From NCBI GenBank assembly GCA_030697505.1, contig JAUYPX010000005.1, forward strand, positions 1 to 32,132: a stretch of 32,132 nt of DNA. The letters are read 5' to 3'. The notes beneath the pieces are model-generated. The model saw only the letters and a list, made by a program, of their open reading frames with translations. It was not told the origin of the DNA and did no database searches. The position numbers were made by a program, and so were the translations under genes. This stretch comes from Nanobdellota archaeon. Its GTDB lineage: Archaea > Nanobdellota > Nanobdellia > Woesearchaeales > GW2011-AR9. Below, one piece after another: positions 1 through 6,923 of the stretch. Within the stretch, counting starts at the first letter, position 1, and the number at the start of each line of letters is the position of its first letter.

Positions 1-306
1 GATCTGCTGCGGCTGATGATGGTCTATCCAGAAAATGGGAACTTTCACCGCATCGACGAACTGCTGCTCCATCATAGGAATGTCCAGTACAAAGATAGCA
101 TCGGGGCTGATTTCCTGCACTTTGGTTATAAATTGACTATCAATAGTTGAGCTGGCAGAAACACGTATTCCTTTTCCTTCCTTGTGAATTCTATATAACA
201 GTAAGAATGAGCATAAGCCGTCAGCATCGGCATCGTACAAGAATAAAGGGTTTTTCGCGTTCTGCAAAGCTTCTTGCAGTACGGTAATTTGGAGGGCAGT
301 TAACAT
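1..306 (-). CDS. DHH-family phosphoesterase (RecJ-like), N-terminal part, cut by window edge
   Basis: The reading frame is open from an ATG at 306 to the window edge, giving 102 residues without a stop. It shows the hallmarks of the DHH superfamily (RecJ/GAN-like nucleases and nanoRNases): YDADADGLCS near residues 24-33 (motif I, metal-binding Asp residues), LDIPMM near 74-79 (motif II), and IDHHQP near 94-99 (the DHH signature). Archaeal relatives degrade single-stranded DNA or short oligonucleotides, often with the replisome; which one this is cannot be decided from the N-terminus. The sequence TTTTAAAAA about 25 nt upstream is a likely TATA box, with AGGA before the start as a weak ribosome site. 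Family call is firm; exact function is not. Confidence 0.85.
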   Translation of the reverse strand, partial: MLTALQITVLQEALQNAKNPLFLYDADADGLCSFLLLYRIHKEGKGIRVSASSTIDSQFITKVQEISPDAIFVLDIPMMEQQFVDAVKVPIFWIDHHQPQQI

Positions 307-500
307 GGCATAGAAATCCTTTCTTCATTTTTAAAACTTTAGTAGGCAGATAGACACAGAAAACAGCTGGAAATCGGGCAGAATGGGCTTAATTTAAAGA
401 AAAATTAATAAATTAAATCAGCTGAGAGAGCGTTAAGTTCAAAGATCATGCCCAAGAAGTGTTGGATGCTCTGAGAAGTACAAAGTAGGGGTAAGAAAAG

Positions 501-1184
501 ATGAAACACCAATCCGTTTCCATGGAAAGTTTGATTCGCAAGCACCACTTACGAAGCCGCGGATATGCTTACGTTGGTGATTCTGCCGTGCCAAAATCAT
601 CGCCAGATTTCGATAAAAATTTACTGAAAAGGCTTCAAGAAGCAGAAAAGACGGAGGAAGTAGCTATTGGTGACAAAATTTCCTTCTATGCCATCTTTCC
701 AGAAGAAGAAGAAAAGATCCCGGATACCCTGCCTGGCGGTTTCCAAGCTCCAGCAAAAAAGAATCCATCGGAAAAATCAGGTTCTCCGTATAGAACTATT
801 AAAAGAAAATTACCTTCGGAATTATTATATGAACTCGGTTCTGAACGCTTAGGGATCAGTTATGATCGCATTCATAAAACTTATTTTGAACCAAACCAGA
901 ATGCTGGCCATAACCACAAATATAAGCATATCCTTACCATTGATGACCTTGTGATTATGAGTAGAATGGAAGATAAAAATACGCTGGATTCAGCTAAGCT
1001 GCAAGGTAACCAATCCGGCGAGGAAGACAGGAAAGCGGGAAGGCGTTTAGAAAATCACTTGCGCCTGTCGCCTTTGATCACGCGAGTCTCAAGAGGCCAG
1101 GTATATACTCTTTCTTCCGAGGCTTTAGACGGGATGTATGCTGCAGTAGTACATAAGAGGTATTTGCCACCTGATTGGCAGTAG
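501..1184 (+). CDS. Hypothetical protein, 227 aa
   Basis: I do not recognise a family. The 227-residue product is hydrophilic. It has a Glu/Lys-rich stretch with four consecutive Glu near residue 70, a Pro/Lys/Ser-rich probably disordered linker around 75-100, and a more ordered C-terminal part ending in a region rich in Tyr, Leu and Val (about 190-227). No membrane segment or metal-binding Cys/His cluster is seen. The ATG follows GGGGTAAG by about 10 nt, a plausible ribosome site. An AT-rich stretch near 405-417 may be the TATA box, giving a leader of about 60 nt. The gene is convergent with the next one, with only 6 nt between stops. Confidence 0.6.
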   Translation: MKHQSVSMESLIRKHHLRSRGYAYVGDSAVPKSSPDFDKNLLKRLQEAEKTEEVAIGDKISFYAIFPEEEEKIPDTLPGGFQAPAKKNPSEKSGSPYRTIKRKLPSELLYELGSERLGISYDRIHKTYFEPNQNAGHNHKYKHILTIDDLVIMSRMEDKNTLDSAKLQGNQSGEEDRKAGRRLENHLRLSPLITRVSRGQVYTLSSEALDGMYAAVVHKRYLPPDWQ

Positions 1185-1190
1185 AATCAC

Positions 1191-1634
1191 TCATCTCATC
1201 TTGTAATATTGCACTACTGCGAAGCGGCCGGATTGATCTAATGTCTGGATATGACCTGTCGCATCTTTAGTCCGCTGGAGGGAATTGATAAGCTGATCGA
1301 TATTCCCGGTAACTAATGGCAACATTTTGGGAGCGCCGACCGGGATTCTTGGTTCTAAGTGATCTGGTTCTGCAATGCAGTAATATTGAACACCAAGATA
1401 CCGATTATTATAATCATCGGAACGGGCATAGTACATTGCCAGTGCAGGCTTGTTTAATTCTACGATCCAGCGATAGAATTTTTCCTGAGTTTCTCCTTTA
1501 AGCATTTCACTTTTGGGGATGGACAATAATTTAAGATCATCAAGCCACATCAATGGAACAGTAATATCTTTTCCGCCGACCAAGATCCTGCTGTGCCCGT
1601 TAGAGCCGTTAAATTTTAATTCTTTCAAAGCCAT
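1191..1634 (-). CDS. Hypothetical protein, 147 aa
   Basis: An unrecognised 147-residue protein with mixed composition suggesting a small globular fold: alternating hydrophobic segments such as ITVPLMWLDDLKLL (about residues 24-37) and several Tyr-rich strands (MYYARSDDY, GVQYYCIAE, VVQYYKMR). No transmembrane helix or known catalytic motif is visible. The ATG at 1634 is preceded by an A/T-only stretch without a Shine-Dalgarno sequence, consistent with a leaderless or near-leaderless mRNA. Its stop faces that of the 501-1184 gene. Codon use looks like that of its neighbours. Confidence 0.6.
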   Translation of the reverse strand: MALKELKFNGSNGHSRILVGGKDITVPLMWLDDLKLLSIPKSEMLKGETQEKFYRWIVELNKPALAMYYARSDDYNNRYLGVQYYCIAEPDHLEPRIPVGAPKMLPLVTGNIDQLINSLQRTKDATGHIQTLDQSGRFAVVQYYKMR

Positions 1635-1719
1635 TTTATTTTTTTTAAATTTCTCAAAAATTTTTTAGAAGGTCGTAATTCCACTCATCATTTAAATAAT
1701 TTTTGTTTTTGTCAAGAAT

Positions 1720-3450
1720 TTACGCTACTTTGTCGATCATTTTTTTTATCACATCAAATCCGCCCTGCCAAAATTGTTCCGAGGTGATGTCTACCCCGAC
1801 GGCTTTGGTGATCTCTGAAGGCGATTTGCTTCCGCCTTTCGCCAGCATTGCGATAATCTTATCTGCATAGGCTGGACCTTTTTCTTTGTAGGTCTCGTAC
1901 AAGGCTAAAGTCAGCAAGTTTCCAAAAGCATAAGCATAGCAGTAAAAAGGAGTATGGAAGATATGGGGGATATAACACCATTCGTAAGCATAAATATCGT
2001 CGACCATTATTTTGGGGCCGAGCTGCTTGCGCAAGTCCTGCAGGTAAACTTTGCTGATCTCATCGATGGTTTTCCCTTCTTCCAGCATTTTATGGGCCTT
2101 GATCTCAAAACGCACAAAGCCAGCTTGGCGGATGATGGAAGCGTAGAGTTCATCTAACTTTACAAAAAGTAAGTCTTTAACCCGGTCAGGATATTTTTTC
2201 AAAAGGCGTTCGGACAAGATCATCTCAGAGAAAATAGAAGCAGTCTCAGCTAAAGGAAGAGGCGCATGGAAGGTAAATTCAGTATGTTCTCGAGCGATAT
2301 TGTGATGGATGCCGTGTCCTAATTCATGAGCAAGGGTAGAGACGTCGCGCAGAGTTCCGCTGTAGTTCAGCAGTACGTAGGGATTTAGTTTCGCGGTGAC
2401 GCTGCAGCAGAAGGCGCCGGTATCTTTGTTTTTCTGCAGCTGGGAATGGACGTGGTCTGCCTGCAAGATATTCAAAGCTTCTTGATGAAAGACGGGAGAA
2501 AAATCTTTGAACGTCTCTAAAACGGTGCTTACGCCTTGGTGATAGGGAATTTCTTTCTCTTTCTTGGGCTGCAGCGGCGCATATAAGTCAAAACGGCGCA
2601 TTTTTTTCAATCCGATTCTTTTACGTTTCATTTCGAAGAAGCGATGAAATAAGTGTTCATTACGCTCGCAGACCTTGAGCAGCGCTTCTACTGCTTTATC
2701 AGGGATATCATTGCCGAGGTTGCGCACATTGATAGGACTTTTATAGCCGCGCAGATGCACGTTTTCCTCGCGCCAATCGGTAGCGAGGTTGCGGTAGATC
2801 TCTCCGATGATATCTTTGTGCGCTTGGTATTTTTCCAGTAAGGTGCGGTAGGCCGCTTCCCGCTTCTTAGGGGAAGGATTACGCACGAAGGTCAGCAACT
2901 CTTCTTGTCCCAACTTCTTGCCTTCGAATTCAAATTGAAATTGAGAACAAAGAATATTGTAAATACTGTTTAAAGCTGATACACCAGTTACATCTTTAAG
3001 ATTGATGACTTTTTCTTCCTCTTCTTTCAGGATGTACGGTTTAGATTTATGCATCTTTTCCAAGAAATAGGAATATTTGCCGCTGCTGCGGATCAGCCGC
3101 AAGGCTTCTTTATCCGGCAGCTGCTTGAACCATAAGCCGAAAAAGAGCAGGCGGTTATTGATTTTAGTGAGAAAATTCTCCACTTGTGAGAGCAAGGCAC
3201 TGGCTTGCTGATTGCTGGAATCTTCGGCAAACCATAACTGGGCATAGACGCCAATCTTGCTGTTCAGAATCTGCAGCTCTTCCAATGTAGCCAGAAGGGA
3301 AAGAAAATCTTTGGTGGAAATAGTATCCCTAAGATGAGCGCGTTTGCTTTCTATTTCCTTGGCGATGGCTTCGATCTTCGCAAACACCTTTTGCACGTTT
3401 TCCGGCTTGACTTCGGAAAGATCCCAGGAAGAGAGTTGATACTTCTTCAT
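1720..3450 (-). CDS. pepF: M3-family oligoendopeptidase (PepF-like zinc metallopeptidase)
   Basis: A 576-residue cytoplasmic zinc peptidase that would cleave medium-length peptides. The zinc-binding motif HELGH is at residues 375-379 in the context STLAHELGHGIHHN, and the third ligand Glu is at about 402 in LAETASIFSE, the normal spacing of the M3 family. The length matches oligoendopeptidase F (about 560-610 aa), and the helical N-terminal half (1-200) is typical of that group. The ATG overlaps the stop of the upstream zinc-ribbon gene in an ATGA, so the two are translationally coupled. No signal peptide is present. Substrate preference cannot be read from sequence; thimet-type relatives are less likely given the length and the PepF-like surroundings of the active site. 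Confidence 0.93.
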   Translation of the reverse strand: MKKYQLSSWDLSEVKPENVQKVFAKIEAIAKEIESKRAHLRDTISTKDFLSLLATLEELQILNSKIGVYAQLWFAEDSSNQQASALLSQVENFLTKINNRLLFFGLWFKQLPDKEALRLIRSSGKYSYFLEKMHKSKPYILKEEEEKVINLKDVTGVSALNSIYNILCSQFQFEFEGKKLGQEELLTFVRNPSPKKREAAYRTLLEKYQAHKDIIGEIYRNLATDWREENVHLRGYKSPINVRNLGNDIPDKAVEALLKVCERNEHLFHRFFEMKRKRIGLKKMRRFDLYAPLQPKKEKEIPYHQGVSTVLETFKDFSPVFHQEALNILQADHVHSQLQKNKDTGAFCCSVTAKLNPYVLLNYSGTLRDVSTLAHELGHGIHHNIAREHTEFTFHAPLPLAETASIFSEMILSERLLKKYPDRVKDLLFVKLDELYASIIRQAGFVRFEIKAHKMLEEGKTIDEISKVYLQDLRKQLGPKIMVDDIYAYEWCYIPHIFHTPFYCYAYAFGNLLTLALYETYKEKGPAYADKIIAMLAKGGSKSPSEITKAVGVDITSEQFWQGGFDVIKKMIDKVA

Positions 3451-3635
3451 ATGCAGATGTGATCCTCGCCCTCATCAAAACTGGTATTGCATTGCGAACA
3501 ATATTCTCCGCGCCCTAAGGCAGAACCAAAACTGTCGCAGGTTTTATCATTGCATTTCTTCTGTCCCTGCTGGTAGGCCTCTACAGTGATCATACTACCG
3601 CAGCTGCCTGTGCAGATATAACGAATAGTCGACAT
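3447..3635 (-). CDS. Small zinc-ribbon protein, 62 aa
   Basis: A 62-residue protein with seven cysteines and a His arranged as metal-binding knuckles: CTGSC near the N-terminus, then CNDKTC, then CSQC, and a final HIC. The pattern is that of a double zinc-ribbon or rubredoxin-like fold of the kind found in small archaeal proteins that help nucleic-acid or protein binding. The product ends in an ATGA overlap with the oligoendopeptidase gene, so the two are co-transcribed and coupled. Whether it assists the peptidase is unknown. A G-free T-rich region upstream (3640-3665) and a TATA-like TTTATAAAT at about 3671 could serve as promoter. Confidence 0.75.
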   Translation of the reverse strand: MSTIRYICTGSCGSMITVEAYQQGQKKCNDKTCDSFGSALGRGEYCSQCNTSFDEGEDHICI

Positions 3636-3739
3636 TATTCACCTTTTTTTTATTGTTGAGGGGGTCAGGATTTATAAAAGTATTTCTTATTAGCTTCTGA
3701 AACATAATAATTATAAACTACAAATAAAATATTTAGGTC

Positions 3740-4120
3740 ATGGCCAAGCCAAAATATAAATTTTTCAAGCAGACCGAGAAGCTCCAAGAAACCATTAAAG
3801 CCAGCCATGATCCGATCAAAGAATGGCATGCTGACCCTAAAGGATATTTTCTGATTCGTGTAAATGATAAAAAGAAGCGTATTGAAGCAGGATTCTGTAA
3901 TTACAAGCACGAAATCATCAAGATGGTGTACGGAACAGGAGCGATTGAAGTGTATAATACCATCATTCGCAAAAAAATGATTTCCCGATTGGAGCATGCC
4001 GCCTATTTAGGCAAAGAACTGTATAAAGCAGAGTTAGCGTTGAAGTATGGGAAGAGATATCGGCAGGAGTTTCCGCTGGAATTTTCTGATAATGTAAAGG
4101 TAAGAGTGAAAGATAGTTAG
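3740..4120 (+). CDS. DUF4346-domain protein
   Basis: The 126-residue product matches my recollection of the DUF4346 domain: an aspartate-proline-x-G-(Y/F)-F-x-I opening (DPKGYFLIRV, about residues 32-41), a central H-x-I-x-x-(M/V) segment, then YNTIIRKKMISRLEHAAYLG (about 72-91) and KELYKAELALKYG. This domain is known as a stand-alone archaeal protein and fused to thymidylate-synthase-like or methyltransferase proteins; its biochemical role is not established. The domain fills nearly the whole protein. A TATA-like AATTATAAACTAC lies at about 3708-3720 and AGGTC sits just before the ATG. It is followed by its own-promoter neighbour 48 nt downstream. Confidence 0.72.
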   Translation: MAKPKYKFFKQTEKLQETIKASHDPIKEWHADPKGYFLIRVNDKKKRIEAGFCNYKHEIIKMVYGTGAIEVYNTIIRKKMISRLEHAAYLGKELYKAELALKYGKRYRQEFPLEFSDNVKVRVKDS

Positions 4121-4134
4121 AAAAATATTTCTCG

Positions 4135-4147
4135 AAAGGTTTATATT
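4135..4147 (+). promoter_or_regulatory. Archaeal promoter (BRE/TATA) for the 4169 gene
   Basis: The sequence GAAAGGTTTATATT combines a purine-rich BRE-like element with TTTATAT at 4140-4146. Its centre is 26 nt before the ATG at 4169, so transcription would begin at or next to the start codon. No Shine-Dalgarno sequence intervenes, which implies a leaderless mRNA. Confidence 0.7.
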
Positions 4148-4168
4148 CCTCAAAATATTGGTTTACGT

Positions 4169-4561
4169 ATGTTCAAAAAGAGTTGGATGAAGCTGTTAGG
4201 CAGAAAGCAGCATGCAAAAACAAAAGTGGATGTGCTCTCTGATATTGAAGCCATAGCTGAATTTCTCAATGAAATCCAGGCGGATACGAAAGAACTGCAG
4301 TCACAGTTGAAGAAGTTAAAGGAATTAGAACAGGAATATCACGTTGCCGCTTCCGGAATAATCCATGTCAATCTGGAAACGCAGGCTAAGATTCTTGATA
4401 AGCTGCTGGAACGGTATGGCTTTTTTGAAAATGATGTGGATGTCAATGGCTTGCGGATGAAAATGATCGCGGCTGAATTCCTGAAACGCGCAAAAGGAGC
4501 GGGCATGACTGATTTAGTGCGGCAGAAAGAAAAAGATAAAAGATGGATGATGCTGTGGTAG
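4169..4561 (+). CDS. Hypothetical coiled-coil protein, 130 aa
   Basis: Not recognised. The 130 residues begin with a short basic amphipathic stretch (MFKKSWMKLLGRKQHAKTK), followed by a long helix with heptad-like spacing from about 20 to 60 (DIEAIAEFLNEIQADTKELQ then QLKKLKELEQEY), a break, and a second helical half ending in a Lys/Arg-rich tail with three Met and two Trp. The basic amphipathic start could contact membrane or nucleic acid. Transcription appears leaderless from the TATA box at 4140-4146. It converges on the DUF655 gene, with 27 nt between the stops. Confidence 0.6.
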   Translation: MFKKSWMKLLGRKQHAKTKVDVLSDIEAIAEFLNEIQADTKELQSQLKKLKELEQEYHVAASGIIHVNLETQAKILDKLLERYGFFENDVDVNGLRMKMIAAEFLKRAKGAGMTDLVRQKEKDKRWMMLW

Positions 4562-4588
4562 GAAGTATTAATATTTTTAATAAATTCT

Positions 4589-5155
4589 CTAACTCGTAAA
4601 TACCCTATACTTTTCCTTCCCTTCAATCTCAGAGATAATTCTCTTGACGATCAATTGCTTCGGATCCGGCAATAATTTGACTCGTTCTTTTATATCTTCT
4701 AAATTTTCAAAGGGCTTCTCTTTTCGCGCATTCAAGACTTCCCACATGTGTTTCTTTCCCACGCCGGGCAGTAATTCCAACTGGTGCATCCTCATGCTAA
4801 GAGGCTGGGCTTTGTTGAAGAATTCTACAAACCTTGCTTCTTGCGCAGTCACTATATCTTCCACAGCTTCATGTAAAGTATTAGCTGCAGTGGCGGTAAG
4901 TTTTTCGGCAGAAATCTTGCCTTTGATGTGATGGATCTCTTCGCGCTTTCCTTCCCCGATGTAGACTTTATGCATCGGCTGCAGGATCACGCCTTTCTTA
5001 GGGATCAATTCTAGAAGAGTAAGATGGTCCAGACCAAGAGCTTGAACTATGGGAGTCTTCACCGTAGCTTGCTCGAATGGATACCCGTGCTCCAGGTGAT
5101 CCAAGACGATCGCATTTTCCTCTCGTACAGGCTTTGGTTCCGATGTTGCGTTCAT
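4589..5155 (-). CDS. DUF655 family protein with helix-hairpin-helix
   Basis: The 188-residue product is the archaeal DUF655 protein usually encoded beside rpl21e and rpoF. Family signs are the N-terminal strand AIVLDHLEHGYP (about 15-26), an OB-like segment with MHKVYIGEGKREEIHHIKGK (about 61-80), and a C-terminal helix-hairpin-helix at LPGVGKKHMWEVLNARKEKP (about 129-148) that would bind nucleic acid backbone. Known homologues are uncharacterised RNA/DNA-binding proteins of the translation and transcription neighbourhood. The ATG is preceded by AAGGAA, a good ribosome site. A 60-nt gap from rpoF carries a 14-bp palindrome and an AT-rich region, so it may have its own promoter besides read-through. 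Confidence 0.88.
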   Translation of the reverse strand: MNATSEPKPVREENAIVLDHLEHGYPFEQATVKTPIVQALGLDHLTLLELIPKKGVILQPMHKVYIGEGKREEIHHIKGKISAEKLTATAANTLHEAVEDIVTAQEARFVEFFNKAQPLSMRMHQLELLPGVGKKHMWEVLNARKEKPFENLEDIKERVKLLPDPKQLIVKRIISEIEGKEKYRVFTS

Positions 5156-5175
5156 TTTTTTCCTTGTTTTGCACT

Positions 5176-5189
5176 TTACTAGCTAGTAA
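5176..5189. promoter_or_regulatory. Perfect 14-bp palindrome between rpoF and the DUF655 gene
   Basis: TTACTAGCTAGTAA reads the same on both strands. It sits in the 60-bp gap between rpoF and the DUF655 gene, about 20 nt before the DUF655 start codon on the minus strand and just downstream of an AT-rich region near 5195-5210 that could be a TATA box. This placement would suit a dimeric repressor site, but no regulator is identified. Confidence 0.4.
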
Positions 5190-5215
5190 TATGTTGACTT
5201 TAATAAAAATTGCGT

Positions 5216-5566
5216 TTATTTGGGAGCTACTTCCGTAACTGCAGCCACAATACTTTCCTGATCCTTTTTTGACAAGCTCAAAGGATAGGACTGTAGAATT
5301 ACCTTTAATTCCTCAAGATTTTGAGGCAGAAAATCAATGATCTTACAATAATGTTCTTCTTTAAGCCGGGTTAGGTTAAGACCGGTCAATCTAGAGTATA
5401 ATTCATCCTTTTTTCCCTTAGACAGGGTAGCAAACACTTCTTGCTGTTCTTTTGCTTTATTAGAGAGGAAATTCAGACTTTCATCACGCTTTTCCACAGA
5501 CTGCAGAATAGCTTTAACTTCCGCCAATGCAAGCGGTGTTTCAGATACTAATTGTGGTGAAGGCAT
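5216..5566 (-). CDS. rpoF: DNA-directed RNA polymerase subunit F (Rpo4/Rpb4)
   Basis: The 116-residue protein fits the archaeal Rpb4 homologue, which pairs with RpoE (Rpb7) to form the polymerase stalk that contacts emerging RNA and aids open complex formation. Diagnostic features are the opening with a variable tail then PLALAEVKAILQSVEKRDES (about 11-30), and the HRDC-like C-terminal helical part with the conserved ITDFLP-type motif, here IIDFLPQNLEELKVILQSYP (about 76-95). Position between rpl21e (15 nt upstream) and the DUF655 gene is the standard archaeal order. The length is normal. The ATG follows GAGGAATAAAAT, giving a recognisable ribosome site, consistent with translation from the shared rpl21e transcript. 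Confidence 0.92.
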   Translation of the reverse strand: MPSPQLVSETPLALAEVKAILQSVEKRDESLNFLSNKAKEQQEVFATLSKGKKDELYSRLTGLNLTRLKEEHYCKIIDFLPQNLEELKVILQSYPLSLSKKDQESIVAAVTEVAPK

Positions 5567-5581
5567 ATTTTATTCCTCGGA

Positions 5582-5875
5582 TTATGCTGTTTTGGTAAGA
5601 TGAATAGGATGTACAAAAAGCTTCTTTTCCTTGTCCTGGTCGTAGATCATGACTTCGTAGCAGAAGCCGCGCTTTCCAGTGACCGTACCAGTCAAGCCAT
5701 GAAACCTAGGGAAAAATTGACCAGTTTGTACGCTGGAATTGATCTTAAGGTTTACTTTATCTCCTTCCTTAAACTCTTGGAAATATTGGCTTAGCGGGAG
5801 TTTTCCCCGTTGGCGATAGTGAAGCGTGAATTTATGCCTGGTTTTCCGTTGTTTTGTCCCTATTCTGGTGACCAT
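5582..5875 (-). CDS. rpl21e: 50S ribosomal protein L21e
   Basis: A 97-residue basic protein with the L21e signature: R-x-G-T-x-x-K-x-R near the N-terminus, GKLPLSQYFQEFKEGDKVNL (about 24-43), and the SH3-like part ending with GFCYEVMIYDQDKEKKLFVH (about 71-90), where archaeal L21e carries a Y-x-V segment and ribosome-binding basic residues. It belongs to the large ribosomal subunit and opens the rpl21e-rpoF-DUF655 unit. TTTATAAA is at 5898-5905, centred 27 nt before the ATG, and there is no Shine-Dalgarno sequence, so the transcript is probably leaderless. Confidence 0.93.
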   Translation of the reverse strand: MVTRIGTKQRKTRHKFTLHYRQRGKLPLSQYFQEFKEGDKVNLKINSSVQTGQFFPRFHGLTGTVTGKRGFCYEVMIYDQDKEKKLFVHPIHLTKTA

Positions 5876-5897
5876 GGCTAGTTGAGGAGAGGAGTGA

Positions 5898-5905
5898 TTT
5901 ATAAA
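5898..5905 (-). promoter_or_regulatory. TATA box of the rpl21e-rpoF-DUF655 unit
   Basis: TTTATAAA lies 27 nt (centre) before the rpl21e start codon, preceded by a purine/C-rich BRE-like ACC on the minus strand. The spacing places the transcription start at the ATG. Confidence 0.7.
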
Positions 5906-5912
5906 GGTTTTG

Positions 5913-6011
5913 GAAAAGAATAAAATTCTTTTCGAAACCCCGGAAATCTAGGATTTCCGTATGGTTACGGAAATCTTGGATTTCTTAGTCTAAGAAAACT
6001 GTTGGTTTTCT
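5913..6011. repeat. Run of four short GAAA...TTTC hairpins
   Basis: Four inverted repeats follow one another in about 100 bp: GAAAAGAAT/ATTCTTTTC (5913-5933, loop of 3), CGGAAATC/GATTTCCG (5941-5959, loop of 3), GAAATC/GATTTC (5970-5984, loop of 3) and AGAAAAC/GTTTTCT (5993-6011, loop of 5). Stems differ in sequence but each contains GAAA on the left arm and TTTC on the right, with a 3-5 nt loop. They lie between the divergent rpl21e unit and the 6108 gene, upstream of the former's TATA box. Similar hairpins occur at 26891-26941 and inside the tRNA-Leu gene. Function unknown. Confidence 0.7.
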
Positions 6012-6107
6012 GCAGGTTTTGGTTGATTTGGAACAGGATTAATGTAATTACTGTTAGGTGATTAATAGAGAAAGGTTTAAAAAGACTATTCGGGGATAAA
6101 AGATAGA

Positions 6108-6422
6108 ATGGATTACGAAAAACAGAAGGGCTTGAAACAACTATTACAAGGTAGAATGGACTTCCTTGATCAAGAACAAAAAAGAGATGAAGAAGATATA
6201 ACTGATATAACGTTGGTGTCCTTACTTCCATTTATGCTATTTATGACTACTTTTTTAGTAAACTGGTATGATTATGGAGTCACAGACACTAAATTACACG
6301 GTTTATCAGAATCTCAAGTCAGAAGCTACTGGTCTAAAGAAGATAATCGTTCAGATTTCCGTAAGCTTCGAGGATTTATTGGTGCTTCAGGAAGAGAGTT
6401 AGCATATCAATTGTATAAATAG
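6108..6422 (+). CDS. Hypothetical small membrane protein, 104 aa
   Basis: Not recognised. The N-terminal third is a charged helix (residues 1-33, rich in Lys, Gln and Asp/Glu). It is followed by one hydrophobic segment at about 35-53 (TLVSLLPFMLFMTTFLVNW) that could span the membrane, then a basic C-terminal half. With Lys before and acidic residues directly before the segment, topology is uncertain. GGTTTAAAAAG at about 6073-6083 is a plausible TATA box 25-30 nt from the ATG. The next gene begins 10 nt after its stop, so the two look like an operon. Confidence 0.55.
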   Translation: MDYEKQKGLKQLLQGRMDFLDQEQKRDEEDITDITLVSLLPFMLFMTTFLVNWYDYGVTDTKLHGLSESQVRSYWSKEDNRSDFRKLRGFIGASGRELAYQLYK

Positions 6423-6432
6423 GAAAAGAAAA

Positions 6433-6882
6433 ATGTTAGACAAAATCATAACCGACTTGATCGCTTGGAAGAATGTTAGAACTATAGCGCCTCGAGGTAT
6501 GCTTGGCCACGGTTTTGCGACTAAACCTAAGTTTACGTCTATAAATGGAAGAAAAAGTTATGGTTACCTACTGTATTTTTTCTTTAATGATAGTGGACTT
6601 CTTCAACCATACGCTTCTCATAATCCTAAAGGATATTTTTCTGTCGCGGTGGATGAAGAGCCTTTGGAAATTAATTCTGAGATGGAAAATGAGAATGAGA
6701 TAGTCAGAACTGAGCGCATTCTAAATTATAAAATATCTAAACCACTTCCTGATTCTTATAAAGAAAAAGTACATGAAAGACTGCAAGCTACTTTGCAAAG
6801 ATTTAACCGCCTTTTCGGCTTCAATCCAGACTATAACGGTTTTACGATAGGAGATTTTCTAAATGATGTTCCTTTATTTTGA
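6433..6882 (+). CDS. Hypothetical protein, 149 aa
   Basis: Not recognised. The product has no clear membrane helix but shows a strand-rich middle (KSYGYLLYFFFNDSG at about 41-55, GYFSVAVDEEP at about 66-76), an acidic linker with MENENEI near 85-91, and an amphipathic C-terminal helix (about 112-128). The ATG is preceded by AGGAAAAGAAAA, giving a ribosome site at normal spacing, and it lies 10 nt behind the 6108 gene, so the two are likely co-translated partners of unknown role. The downstream elp3 gene seems to have its own TATA-like element (GTTAATAAAAAA, about 6891-6902). Confidence 0.55.
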   Translation: MLDKIITDLIAWKNVRTIAPRGMLGHGFATKPKFTSINGRKSYGYLLYFFFNDSGLLQPYASHNPKGYFSVAVDEEPLEINSEMENENEIVRTERILNYKISKPLPDSYKEKVHERLQATLQRFNRLFGFNPDYNGFTIGDFLNDVPLF

Positions 6883-6923
6883 ACAAGTAAAGTTAATAAA
6901 AAATCGCCTAAATCTTACTAAAC

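Noticed and set aside
3665..3997. Open frame of 110 codons on the minus strand
   Set aside because: It is antisense to the DUF4346 gene, which has clear family similarity; its composition is that of a shadow frame.
5913..6011. Possible CRISPR-like array
   Set aside because: The four units have different stems, unequal spacing and no constant repeat, and no cas gene is present.
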